A stretch of 44,102 bases of DNA, taken from assembly GCA_038248985.1 (NCBI GenBank), contig JBBRWV010000012.1, forward strand, positions 1 through 44,102, given 5' to 3'. A program made the translations under genes and the position numbers. Below are positions 23,568 to 32,414 of this stretch, piece after piece (position 1 is the first letter of the stretch; each line of letters opens with the position of its first letter). The notes under the pieces were generated by a model. It saw only the letters and a list, made by a program, of their open reading frames with translations. It made no database searches and had not been told where the DNA came from. This stretch comes from JBBRWV01 sp038248985 (GTDB lineage: Bacteria > Planctomycetota > Phycisphaerae > WQYP01).

Positions 23568-25655
23568 ATGCCGGAAAGCCTCGGCACTGCTCAGTCTGGC
23601 CCGGAGCCGACGGTTTCGCCTGCGGAACGGTCAAGGATGCTGTCGGACCTGGCGAAGGCGCATCCTATCGACAGCGGGGGGACGGTGGGGCATGAGCGGC
23701 GTATCACGCGGCGCGATCAGTCGCCGGCGTTGACGAAGCGGGCACTGATTATTGCGATGGTGCTGGTGGGGTTCATCGCCGCGTTTACGCCCTTCAATGA
23801 TTACATCTTGGGGAATTCGCCATTTATCGGGAATCATTTTCCGATTGGGATTATTTTCTTGATGGCGATGCTGGTTCTGGTGCTGAATCCGGCGTTGACG
23901 CTTTTGAAGAAGCGGCCGCTGCAGACGGGGGAGTTGGTGGTGATCACAACGATGATGCTGGTGTCGGCGGCGGTGCCGTCGTCGGGATTGATGCGTTACC
24001 TGGAGCCGATGCTGGTGTCGCCATTCCGATTGATCCAGGAATCGCCGTGGCTGAAGCCGATTGCGGAATTGGTGCCTTCGTGGCTGGTGCCGACGCAGGA
24101 TCCGGATTCACCGTTGATCAGCAATTATTGGTTGGGGATAGAGAGGGCGCATGGGGAGTCGATCCCGATTTTGCCATTTTTGATCCCGCAGATTTTGTGG
24201 GGGATATTGATCGCGGCGATTTTGGCGATGGCGATGTTTCTGGCGGCATTGTTTCGGCGGCAATGGGTACACAATGAGCGGCTCGCATATCCGCTGGCGA
24301 CGTTGCCTCTGGAGTTGCTGGCGGCGCCGGAACAAGGGCGGTATTTGAATAAGTTGTGGCGCAATCCGATTTTGTGGGCGGGAGCGGCGATACCGTTTTT
24401 TGTATACATTCTGGCGGGATTGCATGAGCAGTTTCCCGGGGTTCCGTATATCCGACTGCAGTACGATTTTCGGAATGCGTTTACGGAGGCACCGTGGAAT
24501 GCGATGCCGGGGCATATTGTTTCGGGGCGGCTATTTTTGGCGGTGGTGGGTATTACGTTTTTCATACCGTCGGAAATTGCTTTTTCATTGTGGCTGTTTC
24601 TGTTGGTCAACGGGGCGGTGCGGGTACTTTTTGCGAGGTCGTCGATCGATCCGGGGTTGCATGAACCTACGCGGGCGATGGGGATTTATGTGGGCTATTT
24701 CGCGGGGATTCTTTGGCTGGCGCGGGGACACCTGAAATATGTTGTGCTCGCCGCGTGGAGAAAAACGCCGCGGGAGGAGGGGGAGATTGCGAGCTATCGC
24801 ACGATTCTGGTGGGTTTCGTGGGAGCGTATGTGGTCGCACTGGTGTGGCTGGTGTGCGTGGGAATGAATCCCGTGATTGCGGCGTTGCTGTTGGGACTGG
24901 GGGTGATGCTGATGACGTTGATGTCGCGGGTGGTGGCAGAGACGGGGCTGTTTTTTGTGGGGCCGATGTGGTGGCCGCAGCAGTTTATTTTGACGTTGCT
25001 GGGTCCGAAGATCACGACGATGGCATCGCTGTATTGGAGCCAGATTGTATCGCGGATTTTCTTTGCGGATTTGCGGGAGAACATCATGCCGTTCGCGACC
25101 AATGCGCTGCGCATGGGTCAAGAGGTTCGAGACGGCGACCGTGGGCGGTGGTTCAAGTGGCTATTTATTGCGCTGGCACTGGCGATTCTGGTCAGTGGAT
25201 CGATGCATCATTACTTGAGCTATGCGAAGGGGCGGGAAGCGATTGGTGATCGGTGGGCCACGCGTGTCATGCCGTACTATGCCATGCAAGATACGTTTCG
25301 GGCGACATCGGGTGAAGAGAGTGTTCCGGTGGGGCGATCGTGGCTGCAGGTGACGTTTGGGTTGTTGCTGGTGGGGACGGCGATGGTGGGGCGAGTGCTG
25401 TTTGTGGCGTGGCCGTTTCATCCGATTGGGCTGGTGCTGATGGGGTCATGGCCGTTGCAGGTTTTCTGGTTTTCGATTTTTATCGGGTGGGGGACGAAGA
25501 TGCTGCTGTTGCACTATGGCGGAGCGGCGGCATTTAAGCGGGCACGGCCGTTTTTCATTGGGCTGTTGATTGGCGAGATACTTTCTGCCGGGGGCTGGAT
25601 GTTTGTGGGATTGATCACGAATGGGCACATTCGGTACACGTTTTTGCCGGGGTGA
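23568..25655 (+). CDS. DUF6785-type large multi-spanning membrane protein
   Basis: 695 residues with a ~55-residue polar N-terminus and about 14 hydrophobic spans. Recognisable segments are RQWVHNERLAYPLATLPLEL, WLFLLVNGAVRVLFAR, MSRVVAETGLFFVGPMWWP and a C-terminal GGWMFVGLITNGHIRYTFLP. The NERLAYPLA and R-x-x-x-E-T-G segments recall OPT-superfamily oligopeptide or metal transporters and the DUF6784/DUF6785 proteins abundant in planctomycetes. I recall no demonstrated function for these, so transport is inferred. ATG 23568 has GGAG nine bases upstream. The gene is preceded by the clpX terminator and so has its own promoter. It converges on metF over 34 bp. Confidence 0.7.
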   Translation: MPESLGTAQSGPEPTVSPAERSRMLSDLAKAHPIDSGGTVGHERRITRRDQSPALTKRALIIAMVLVGFIAAFTPFNDYILGNSPFIGNHFPIGIIFLMAMLVLVLNPALTLLKKRPLQTGELVVITTMMLVSAAVPSSGLMRYLEPMLVSPFRLIQESPWLKPIAELVPSWLVPTQDPDSPLISNYWLGIERAHGESIPILPFLIPQILWGILIAAILAMAMFLAALFRRQWVHNERLAYPLATLPLELLAAPEQGRYLNKLWRNPILWAGAAIPFFVYILAGLHEQFPGVPYIRLQYDFRNAFTEAPWNAMPGHIVSGRLFLAVVGITFFIPSEIAFSLWLFLLVNGAVRVLFARSSIDPGLHEPTRAMGIYVGYFAGILWLARGHLKYVVLAAWRKTPREEGEIASYRTILVGFVGAYVVALVWLVCVGMNPVIAALLLGLGVMLMTLMSRVVAETGLFFVGPMWWPQQFILTLLGPKITTMASLYWSQIVSRIFFADLRENIMPFATNALRMGQEVRDGDRGRWFKWLFIALALAILVSGSMHHYLSYAKGREAIGDRWATRVMPYYAMQDTFRATSGEESVPVGRSWLQVTFGLLLVGTAMVGRVLFVAWPFHPIGLVLMGSWPLQVFWFSIFIGWGTKMLLLHYGGAAAFKRARPFFIGLLIGEILSAGGWMFVGLITNGHIRYTFLPG

Positions 25656-25658
25656 CAT

Positions 25659-25680
25659 GCCCCCCCACTCCCCCACCGCT
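25659..25680 (-). repeat. C-run interspersed repeat, copy 3 (double)
   Basis: GCCCCCCCACT followed by CCCCCACCGCT, a partly duplicated copy that fills the space between the converging stops of the DUF6785 gene and metF. It might also act as a transcription pause. Confidence 0.45.
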
Positions 25681-25689
25681 CTTTATGAT

Positions 25690-26619
25690 TCACACTACTT
25701 TTTGTTCGCGCAGGAGGCCGAGGGATTTGTAAATTTCGCGTGTGGCGTAGGAGTTGTTGAGGGTGTAGAAGTGGATGCCGCGGACCTGGTTGTCGAGGAG
25801 GTCGCGAGATTGTTCGGTGGCCCAGTGAAGGCCTACGCGTTTTACGGATTCGACATGGTCACCGGCGCGCTGGATAGCGCGGATGAGTTTGGCGGGGTAG
25901 CGAGCACCGAGGGCGAGTTCGGGGATACGTTTGAAGGTGGGGATACTGGTGACGGGCATAACGCCGGCGATGATGGGGACAGTGATGCCGGCGAGTTCGC
26001 AGCGTTCGCGGAAGTCGTAAAAGTCACGATTTTCGAAGAAGAGCTGGGTGACGATGTAATCGGCGCCGGCATCGACCTTGGCTTTGAGGTAGTCCATTTC
26101 GAGGGCGCGGTTGGGGGTGGAGGGGTGGCCCTCGGGAAAGCCGGCGACGCCTATGCCGAAGCCACGTTTGTCCGGATGCCCCCCTACCGCCCCGGCGGAT
26201 TGTTCGTTGAATTTTTTGATGAAGCTGACGAGGCCGGCGGCGTGGGCGAAAGCGTCTTTGGAGCGATCGTAGCCGAGAAGATCGCGCGGAGGATCGCCAC
26301 CGAGGGCTAGGATGTTCGAGGCACCGTGGGCGGCGTAGCGCTCGAGGATGGTGCGGATTTCCTCTTCGCCGTGACAGACGCAAGTGAGATGGGGGACGGG
26401 ATCGAGGGTGGTGGAGTCTTTGATGCGAACGACGAGGTTGTGGGTGCGTTCGCGGGTGGTGCCGCCGGCGCCGTAGGTGACGCTGACGAAGCTGGGTTTA
26501 AGTTCTTCGAGTTCGCGGATGTGGGCGAAGAGCGTTTCGGCGGCCTGGTCGTCCTTGGGCGGGAAGAACTCGAACGAGAATGTGGTGCGGTGGGCCGCGA
26601 AGACATCAGCAATGTGCAT
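25690..26619 (-). CDS. metF: Methylenetetrahydrofolate reductase
   Basis: 309 residues, normal MetF length. TIM-barrel signatures: FSFEFFPPKDD, SVTYGAGGTTRERT, PHLTCVCH, ILALGGDPPRD, GIGVAGFPEGHP, GADYIVTQLFFENRDFYDF and GVMPVTSIPTFKRI. It reduces 5,10-methylene-THF to 5-methyl-THF with FAD and NAD(P)H to supply methyl groups for methionine. ATG 26619 has GGAG seven bases upstream. A short insertion (SAGAVGGHPDKRG) just before GIGVAG is encoded in part by the C-run repeat at 26178. A 26-bp palindrome overlaps the ribosome-binding region. Confidence 0.96.
   Translation of the reverse strand: MHIADVFAAHRTTFSFEFFPPKDDQAAETLFAHIRELEELKPSFVSVTYGAGGTTRERTHNLVVRIKDSTTLDPVPHLTCVCHGEEEIRTILERYAAHGASNILALGGDPPRDLLGYDRSKDAFAHAAGLVSFIKKFNEQSAGAVGGHPDKRGFGIGVAGFPEGHPSTPNRALEMDYLKAKVDAGADYIVTQLFFENRDFYDFRERCELAGITVPIIAGVMPVTSIPTFKRIPELALGARYPAKLIRAIQRAGDHVESVKRVGLHWATEQSRDLLDNQVRGIHFYTLNNSYATREIYKSLGLLREQKVV
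26178..26190 (-). repeat. C-run interspersed repeat, copy 4 (inside metF)
   Basis: GCCCCCCTACCGC, one base away from the core of the other copies. It is translated on the minus strand within an Ala-Val-Gly-Gly-His loop of MetF. Confidence 0.4.
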
Positions 26620-26629
26620 TTACAAACTC

Positions 26630-26655
26630 CATCCATGTATCCGGATAGACGGATG
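26630..26655. promoter_or_regulatory. 26-bp palindrome before metF, probable operator
   Basis: The sequence from CATCC (26630) to GGATG (26655) is symmetric around TATCCGGATA with 11 of 13 pairs matching. Its near edge overlaps the GGAG ribosome-binding site 11 bp from the ATG. With no loop at the centre, a DNA-binding repressor site is more plausible than an RNA hairpin. The regulator is unknown. Confidence 0.45.
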
Positions 26656-26744
26656 ATATACGTAGATCGGGCGAAGTCAAACGCGCATGAGAACCTTGAA
26701 CGCACGCGAGCCCAAGGTCCTATCGACCGAATGAGGGGAGGGGC

Positions 26745-27149
26745 TCAAGCCGGTGTGGGGGGAGGCGGTGTGAGGAGCACTTTTTCGATGGCGGAGAGGA
26801 GTCGATCCATGCGGAAGGGTTTGTTGATGTAGTCATCGACGCCGAGGGTTTCGGCGTAGGTTTTGTGACGGGAGCCGAGATTGCCGGTGATCATGATGAC
26901 GCGGGGCTTGCTGCCCTTGGGCTTGCGGGCCTTGATTTTTTCCATCACGAGGAAGCCGGAGCGTTTAGGGAGCATCATGTCGAGGACGACGAGGTCGGGC
27001 TGTTCTTTTTCGCAGACTTCGACGGCCTGGGCACCGTCAATGGCCTGAAAGACCTTGGCACCCTGATCTTCGAGGGCCATTTTGATGGCGGTGACAACAT
27101 CGGGATCATCATCCACAATCAGGATCACTTTATTTTTTAAATCAGCCAT
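26745..27149 (-). CDS. Single-domain response regulator (CheY-like receiver)
   Basis: 134 residues, a receiver domain only. Mg2+-binding acids are in LIVDDDPD (~10-13), the phosphoacceptor Asp is in PDLVVLDMMLPKRSG, the conserved Thr is in VIMITG and the Lys in DDYINKPF. The C-terminus is a short Pro/Thr tail (LLTPPPPTPA) with no output domain, so it must act by protein-protein contact. ATG 27149 gives the normal N-terminus (MADLKNKVILIVDDD). The longer frame adds 12 unrelated residues. No histidine kinase is adjacent. It is read in the same direction as icd, 73 bp after its stop, and not far from the pilus genes, but a link to motility is only a guess. Confidence 0.88.
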   Translation of the reverse strand: MADLKNKVILIVDDDPDVVTAIKMALEDQGAKVFQAIDGAQAVEVCEKEQPDLVVLDMMLPKRSGFLVMEKIKARKPKGSKPRVIMITGNLGSRHKTYAETLGVDDYINKPFRMDRLLSAIEKVLLTPPPPTPA

Positions 27150-27222
27150 GGATGCAGAGCACCTCAGCAAGAGAACCGCAGTCAAAATACACTTATAGCA
27201 ACGTCACCAAGGGGTAGCAATC

Positions 27223-28524
27223 TCAGCCTAGATTCTTGATTATCTCCGAGCCAAATTCGCTGCACTTGATCTGGGTGGCACCTTCCATCTGCCGGGCGAA
27301 ATCGTACGTGACAGTTTTGTGGGCGATGGACTTCTCGAGGCCCTTGATGATGGCGGTGGCGGCGTCATGCCAGCCGAGGTGTTCGAGCATCATGACGCCG
27401 GAGAGGATGACGGAGCCGGGGTTGACCTGATCTTTGTTGGCGTACTTGGGGGCGGTGCCGTGGGTGGCTTCGAAGATGGCGTGGCCGGTGTGGTAGTTGA
27501 TGTTGCCGCCGGGAGCGATGCCGATACCGCCGACCTGGGCGGCGAGGGCGTCACTGAGGTAGTCACCGTTGAGATTGAGGGTGGCGATGACGTCGAATTC
27601 ATCGGGGCGGGTGAGGACCTGCTGGAGGGTGATGTCGGCGATGGAGTCTTTGATGATGATGCCGGCACCGGGTTTGCCGTCGGGGATTTTGCACCAGGGG
27701 CCACCGTCGATTTCGACGGCACCGTATTTTTGCTTGGCGAGGCCGTAGCTCCAGTCGCGGAAGCCACCCTCGGTGAACTTCATGATGTTGCCTTTGTGGA
27801 CGATGTTGACGGACTTACGTTTGTGGGTGATGGCGTAGGTGATGGCGGCGTCCATGAGGCGTTCGGTGCCTTCGCGGGAGACTGGTTTGAGGCCGATGCC
27901 CACGGTGTCGGGGAAGCGGATTTTGCCATAGGCCTTGGGGAATTCCGTCTTGAGGAAGGCGAGGATTTTTTTTGCTTCGGGGGTGCCGGCGGCCCATTCG
28001 ATGCCGGCGTAAATGTCTTCGGTGTTTTCGCGGAAGATGACCATGTTGACTTTTTCGGGATGCTTCACCGGGCTGGGGACGCCGGTGAAATACTGGACGG
28101 GGCGGAGACAGACGTATAAATCCAGCAACTGACGGAGGGCGACGTTCAGGGAGGTGATTCCGCCGCCGACGGGGGTGGTCAGCGGGCCCTTGATGCCCAC
28201 GAGGAAGTGGCGAAAGGCTTCGACGGTGTCGCTGGGAAGCCAGGCCTTGGCGTCACCCTCGGGAGTACCGGTTTTGAATTTATTGAAGGCCTTTTCGCCG
28301 GCATAGACTTCCATCCAGGCGATTTTCTTTTTGCCACCGTAGCATTTGGCGACGGCGGCATCGAAGACTCGAACGCTGGAGCGCCAGATATCGGCACCGG
28401 TGCCATCGCCTTCAATGAAGGGGATGATGGGCTGGTCAGGGACCTGCAATTTATTACCCGCGCTCATGGTGATGCGCTGGCCCTGGGTGGGAACAGTAAC
28501 CGTTGTGAAGGCGGGCGTGCTCAT
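27223..28524 (-). CDS. icd: NADP-dependent isocitrate dehydrogenase
   Basis: 433 residues of the E. coli-type homodimeric enzyme. The substrate loop is TSLNVALRQLLDLYVCLRPV, whose Ser matches the Ser phosphorylated by AceK in E. coli. It is followed by SPVKHPEKVNMVIFRENTED. The NADP-specificity segment HGTAPKYANKDQVNPGS has the Lys-Tyr pair. It oxidises isocitrate to 2-oxoglutarate and CO2 in the TCA cycle. ATG 28524 (MSTPAFTTVTV) has GGAG ten bases upstream, and the upstream extension is unsupported. The 146-bp gap upstream holds a GCCGC/GCGGC hairpin without a T-run and probably the promoter. Confidence 0.96.
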   Translation of the reverse strand: MSTPAFTTVTVPTQGQRITMSAGNKLQVPDQPIIPFIEGDGTGADIWRSSVRVFDAAVAKCYGGKKKIAWMEVYAGEKAFNKFKTGTPEGDAKAWLPSDTVEAFRHFLVGIKGPLTTPVGGGITSLNVALRQLLDLYVCLRPVQYFTGVPSPVKHPEKVNMVIFRENTEDIYAGIEWAAGTPEAKKILAFLKTEFPKAYGKIRFPDTVGIGLKPVSREGTERLMDAAITYAITHKRKSVNIVHKGNIMKFTEGGFRDWSYGLAKQKYGAVEIDGGPWCKIPDGKPGAGIIIKDSIADITLQQVLTRPDEFDVIATLNLNGDYLSDALAAQVGGIGIAPGGNINYHTGHAIFEATHGTAPKYANKDQVNPGSVILSGVMMLEHLGWHDAATAIIKGLEKSIAHKTVTYDFARQMEGATQIKCSEFGSEIIKNLG

Positions 28525-28670
28525 GTTCAGTGGTCTCCGGCTATGGAATAGGACACTTGCTTCAAAATACTGACGAGCCGGACACCCTAATCCAAACGAG
28601 CCCTTCATTCAATGCCGCAAGGTGGCGGCGTTAGGGAGCGCGTTGAGTTTTGCGGGGGGAGGGCCAGAAA

Positions 28671-29345
28671 CTACAGGCCGGCGAAATTTTTGCGCGGCAT
28701 GGCCGCGTCAATGAGGCGGAGGGAGGTAGAGCCGCTGCCCTGATTGTTGAGGAGTTTTCCGGCGTCGTCGCGGTTGGCAAGCTGGAGGGTGACGACGGCA
28801 CGCAGCAGGATATCGAACGAGGTATCGCCGGCGGCAATGTTGGCGGCGGAGCGGGTTGGTTCCATGCGTACCAGGAAACTCTGCACGTAACTGGCGGCGA
28901 CCATTGAGGTGGGCGTCTGCACACCAATCTGCCGGGTTTTCGTGATCTCCTTGGTGGTGGAGTTGTAGGTGTAGGTGAGAGTCACCCATGTGGAAGGGTT
29001 TGCGGGAATTATCTGGGGATCGTCAATATCAGGCATGCGTTTGAGCATTTGCATGCCGGAGCACTCGATGGTTTGCCCGCTGGCGAAGAGGGTGGTGGCG
29101 TTGGGGAGGGAAACATCATTGACGGGGCCATGCGCGTCGGAGGTGCGGATTTCCTGAATGATTTGGCGAAGGGCGGTCCGCCCGGAGGTGACCATCATGT
29201 TGCGTTCGGTATTGTCATGATAGCTTTGAATGCCGGAGCGAAATGCCAGGGCGGTGGCGGTGAGCATCATGGCGGCGATGCTGGAGCAGATGAGGATTTC
29301 AACGAGGGCGAGTCCGCGGGGATGTTTGGGAGGGGGGTTGCTCAT
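28671..29345 (-). CDS. Minor pseudopilin, PilW/GspJ-like
   Basis: 224 residues. A class III prepilin leader (MSNPPPKHPRG) is followed by LALVEILICSSIAAMMLTAT, with the Gly(-1) and Glu(+5) of PilD-cleaved pilins; Leu replaces the usual Phe at +1. The globular part has TSGRTALRQIIQEIR and a beta-rich C-terminus, the layout of PilW/GspJ minor pilins. The ATG has AGGA upstream, overlapping CCTCC. It is the last gene of the three-gene pseudopilin group, 50 bp after the large PilX-like gene. Minor pilins prime pilus assembly and sit at the tip. Confidence 0.78.
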   Translation of the reverse strand: MSNPPPKHPRGLALVEILICSSIAAMMLTATALAFRSGIQSYHDNTERNMMVTSGRTALRQIIQEIRTSDAHGPVNDVSLPNATTLFASGQTIECSGMQMLKRMPDIDDPQIIPANPSTWVTLTYTYNSTTKEITKTRQIGVQTPTSMVAASYVQSFLVRMEPTRSAANIAAGDTSFDILLRAVVTLQLANRDDAGKLLNNQGSGSTSLRLIDAAMPRKNFAGL

Positions 29346-29395
29346 GGAGGAATCCTGTCAGTGGGCGGACGAAAATAGGTGTCTAATGGGCCAAC

Positions 29396-31564
29396 TCACC
29401 AGGGCCAGCTTACGTTGCTGGCGGGACGAAAGCTGGTTTGGTTGGGACTAAGAGTGATGGGAATGCTGATACCGTTGGGCATGGAGCGTGAGGGGTTGTA
29501 GCGCAGGTACAAGCGGCCAAATCCTCCTTCGGGCATGGCGTTGGGATCGGAAGCGGAGTCTGAGGAGCCAAAATATGCGAGCGTGGTGTTGCCGGCGCCG
29601 TTGCCGCAGACAATGATAGAGCCATCCACGACGGAGCGGCCACGGATATCGATATTGCCAGCGACGACGACGCCGATAAGCGTGGAAGGCGCGCTGTTGG
29701 GATCGCTGAAGGAGCCCATTTCGATATTGGTGTTGGGGGCGAGGATGGTGGCGGTGGGATCCACCTGGTTGTCGAAATAGGTGGAGCCGGTGAACTCCCA
29801 AGAGTTGGTGAAATGGGTATAGGCGGTGGGATTTGCGGCGGCGATGGGACCGTTGAATACGCAGTTATCAAAACGCAGGTTGTTCCCATTTTTGAAGCCT
29901 TGCGAATTGGTGGCGGTAAGTGCAGTGGTGCTGCTGAAAGAGCCTTGACCGGACACCATTTTTTTTGACCATGTCATGCCATCGTTGGGATCGGTGGTGG
30001 TGGACCCGCTACTATTGGTGATATTGGTTTCCATATCGACGAACGTGACGCCCTTAAATGTGCAGTTTTTGAAGAGGGCATTTAGTCCCTTGGGAATCTT
30101 GCAGTTTTCGAAGGTGACGTTCTGGAAAACGGGGCGGCTGTAGGTGGCTTGGATACTTGTTGAGCCGTAGGGGGTTGATTCTGTGGCAGAAGAAGCGTTG
30201 GCCATGGCGGAGGTTATCGAGGCATTCTTCAGATAGCCGCTGGCGACAGTGCCGGATTGCGTGCCGGCGGCGGAGCCTGATTTTCCGGCGTAGCTGGTGG
30301 TGTCAAAATTGCTGGGAAGAATGATGGGAACATCCGTGTTGTCGATGGCGAATTGCACGGGCGGGACTGTGGGATCGGGAGACATCACTGGGCCTTGAAA
30401 CTGTTCACGGAAGCCGACGCCATACTTCCCGCCGCCACTGCTGCTGGTGTCTTTGGCCCAGGTATCCCAGGAGGATTGTGTGACCCCGACCTTCACGGAG
30501 CCTTTTACTTTGGCGTATGCATCACGTGCGTCCAGTTGTCCATCCTGGCAGCCGCTGCGCACGGTTCCGCCTGATTCGTACGGCGGGCTGAGCGCGTCAA
30601 TCATCGCAAAGAGTTCCGCATCGTAGGAGTTGCCGGTCAGGGGGTTTGTGAACTCACCGGAGGTGACGCGTTTGTCGCTGTTACTGTCGATGCGATTGAG
30701 GAAAAGATCCCAATCGTCGATATAACCGTCGGCATTGCGATCGTAGAAGCCCTGAGCTTGAGCGGCGTTATTGGCGGTAGTTGGCCGGACGTCGAGACGA
30801 TTTGCATAGGCCGCGTCTTTATTCTTGATGTAATTTCTAAAATTTGAAAGGTCCGTATCCAATTGGGATTGATTGGCCAGGCGACGGAAGTCGGAAAGCA
30901 TCCAGACCGGCGGCCCTTTGGAGAAGCCCGTCAGGGTGCTAACAATGTCGCCCTCCACCACGGCGTTCTTGCCGATTTGAATGGCCACATTGCTATAAAT
31001 AGCGTAGCGCAAGCGTTTCTCGATCGTCACATCCAGTGAAATCCCCTTCACCACTTTGCCGCATTTTCCAATGCTGTTGAGATGAAGCATCCGGGGGTCT
31101 GTCTGGTCTTGGTCGATTCGCAGGGAAAACTCGGCGGTATCGATAGCGGATGCGAGTTGGATGGGCGGGATGGCGATGCTGGTTGCGTTGACGGTGCAGA
31201 CGCGTGAACGAAGGTTGCTTGTGCCATTGAGTTGCTGAGCCAGTTTTTCAGCAAGGCCGCCGCTGCCAGAGAACAGCGTTCGGGCAAGAGTCTGGTCGAT
31301 GGTTCCGGCGGCGGTGACAGGTTTGGGGATTTGCTTCAATTGCATGAGGAGAAAGGACATTCCGGCTTCGGATGCGGCATAGGCGCGGACGCTCTGATCG
31401 TGCCCGTGCGCGACTTGAACGGTGCTGGCAGTGAAGAGAGTCATGGATGCGGCCAATCCCCCGAACAGTGTGACGTACATCAGCGCCATGAGCAGTGACG
31501 AGCCTCGCCGACGGTGATTACCCGCTTTACGTTTCCCGGATAGATTTTTTTGCTTCCGTAGCAT
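29396..31564 (-). CDS. Very large PilX-like pilus protein with EF-hand loops and beta-helix-like region
   Basis: 722 residues, about four times a usual PilX. The N-terminus is basic (RKAGNHRRRGSSLL), then a membrane span with a PilX_N-type pattern (SSLLMALMYVTLFGGLAASM, 22-41) and EAGMSFLLMQL. Two consecutive EF-hand calcium loops follow: DRNADGYIDDWD (275-286) and DSNSDKRVTSGE (293-304). A third weak one is CQDGQLDARDAY. After a Gly/Ser/Thr-rich linker, FQNVTFENCKIPKG, LFKNCTFKGVTF and LRFDNCVFNG repeat at ~20-residue spacing like a beta-helix, ending in a polymer-forming-like stretch (GVVVAGNIDIRGRSVVDGSI). It is probably a tip-located adhesin or calcium-sensing minor pilus component. ATG 31564 is 21 bp from the PilV-like gene. 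Confidence 0.68.
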   Translation of the reverse strand: MLRKQKNLSGKRKAGNHRRRGSSLLMALMYVTLFGGLAASMTLFTASTVQVAHGHDQSVRAYAASEAGMSFLLMQLKQIPKPVTAAGTIDQTLARTLFSGSGGLAEKLAQQLNGTSNLRSRVCTVNATSIAIPPIQLASAIDTAEFSLRIDQDQTDPRMLHLNSIGKCGKVVKGISLDVTIEKRLRYAIYSNVAIQIGKNAVVEGDIVSTLTGFSKGPPVWMLSDFRRLANQSQLDTDLSNFRNYIKNKDAAYANRLDVRPTTANNAAQAQGFYDRNADGYIDDWDLFLNRIDSNSDKRVTSGEFTNPLTGNSYDAELFAMIDALSPPYESGGTVRSGCQDGQLDARDAYAKVKGSVKVGVTQSSWDTWAKDTSSSGGGKYGVGFREQFQGPVMSPDPTVPPVQFAIDNTDVPIILPSNFDTTSYAGKSGSAAGTQSGTVASGYLKNASITSAMANASSATESTPYGSTSIQATYSRPVFQNVTFENCKIPKGLNALFKNCTFKGVTFVDMETNITNSSGSTTTDPNDGMTWSKKMVSGQGSFSSTTALTATNSQGFKNGNNLRFDNCVFNGPIAAANPTAYTHFTNSWEFTGSTYFDNQVDPTATILAPNTNIEMGSFSDPNSAPSTLIGVVVAGNIDIRGRSVVDGSIIVCGNGAGNTTLAYFGSSDSASDPNAMPEGGFGRLYLRYNPSRSMPNGISIPITLSPNQTSFRPASNVSWPW

Positions 31565-31585
31565 GACTATTCTCCAAGGCCTTCC

Positions 31586-32206
31586 TTACCGCGTTTTGAG
31601 CCAGCGCAGGGTGACTACCGGCTCCCAGTCGGGGTCTCCGGGGGGGCGATAACTGATGGCAACCGTGACGCGAATGATGGTGCGTGAGGTGTTGGGCTTC
31701 GGATATGCCACGCTTAGGTTATTGGGGTCCACAGGGTCGACCGTTACTTCCTGACGCCAGTTGCGCCATTCTGCCGGGACCTCGGTGATGCCGTCGGGAT
31801 TGATCCAGGTGATCACGCGTCGCGCCGCATCAACGGGGCCGACGGGCTGCCCAACGGGGATATCGTTGCGAACGGTGGAATTAAAACCGTCGAAATCGTC
31901 GACATCATTGAACGCGGCCAGGCTGGATTCACCGGTTTCGGGCCCGAAGGTGAGCGTGCCGTTGCTGGGATCAGAGAAGGGAAGACCGGCGAGCATTTCA
32001 CGGACATTATTGGCGAGCATTGTTCCGGTAGTCATGCGTTGAGAGGCAACGTTCTGTATGGTCATGGTCAGGACCAGTTTCACCAAGGCGGTGATGGCGA
32101 CGCCGACAATGATGGTGGTCAGCATCGTTTCCAATAATGTAAAGCCGCGAGCCGTGCTTGCGCGACGCCGGCGCAGTACGTTTGAAAATGGGACAGCGAG
32201 TAACAT
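31586..32206 (-). CDS. Minor pseudopilin, PilV/GspI-like
   Basis: 206 residues. The basic leader VLRRRRASTARG is followed by FTLLETMLTTIIVGVAITALV, a perfect prepilin site (Gly / Phe+1, Glu+5). The globular part has LANNVREMLAGLPFSD and a beta-rich tail (TIIRVTVAISYRPPG, VVTLRWLKTR), typical of PilV/GspI proteins. ATG 32206 has GAGGAAGGAAG just upstream, so the 14 extra codons of the longer frame are not used. It is the first gene of the pseudopilin group after the pilC terminator. Confidence 0.8.
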   Translation of the reverse strand: MLLAVPFSNVLRRRRASTARGFTLLETMLTTIIVGVAITALVKLVLTMTIQNVASQRMTTGTMLANNVREMLAGLPFSDPSNGTLTFGPETGESSLAAFNDVDDFDGFNSTVRNDIPVGQPVGPVDAARRVITWINPDGITEVPAEWRNWRQEVTVDPVDPNNLSVAYPKPNTSRTIIRVTVAISYRPPGDPDWEPVVTLRWLKTR

Positions 32207-32339
32207 GCTTCCTTCCTCACAAACATCGTGAGTGAAACCTCTACTCATGTGTACGATATGTGGGCAATACAGGGGAAATAATTTGTCCTGCGGAGATTAT
32301 CAACCCCACCAAGGTGTGGACATAATGTGAACGGTCCGC

Positions 32340-32381
32340 AAAAAACATTGGCCAGGCCACATTGAGGCGGCCTGGCCAATG
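32340..32381 (-). terminator. Rho-independent terminator after pilC
   Basis: A perfect 13-bp inverted repeat (CATTGGCCAGGCC, 32346-32358; GGCCTGGCCAATG, 32369-32381), followed by six Ts on the minus strand. It separates the pilM-to-pilC operon from the pseudopilin genes. Confidence 0.92.
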
Positions 32382-32414
32382 AGAGTGTTATTTGCATAAA
32401 TTGGAAAAATGGGA

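Noticed and set aside
28601..28645. GCCGC/GCGGC hairpin between icd and the PilW-like gene as a terminator
   Set aside because: The stem is only five to six pairs and no T-run follows on either strand.
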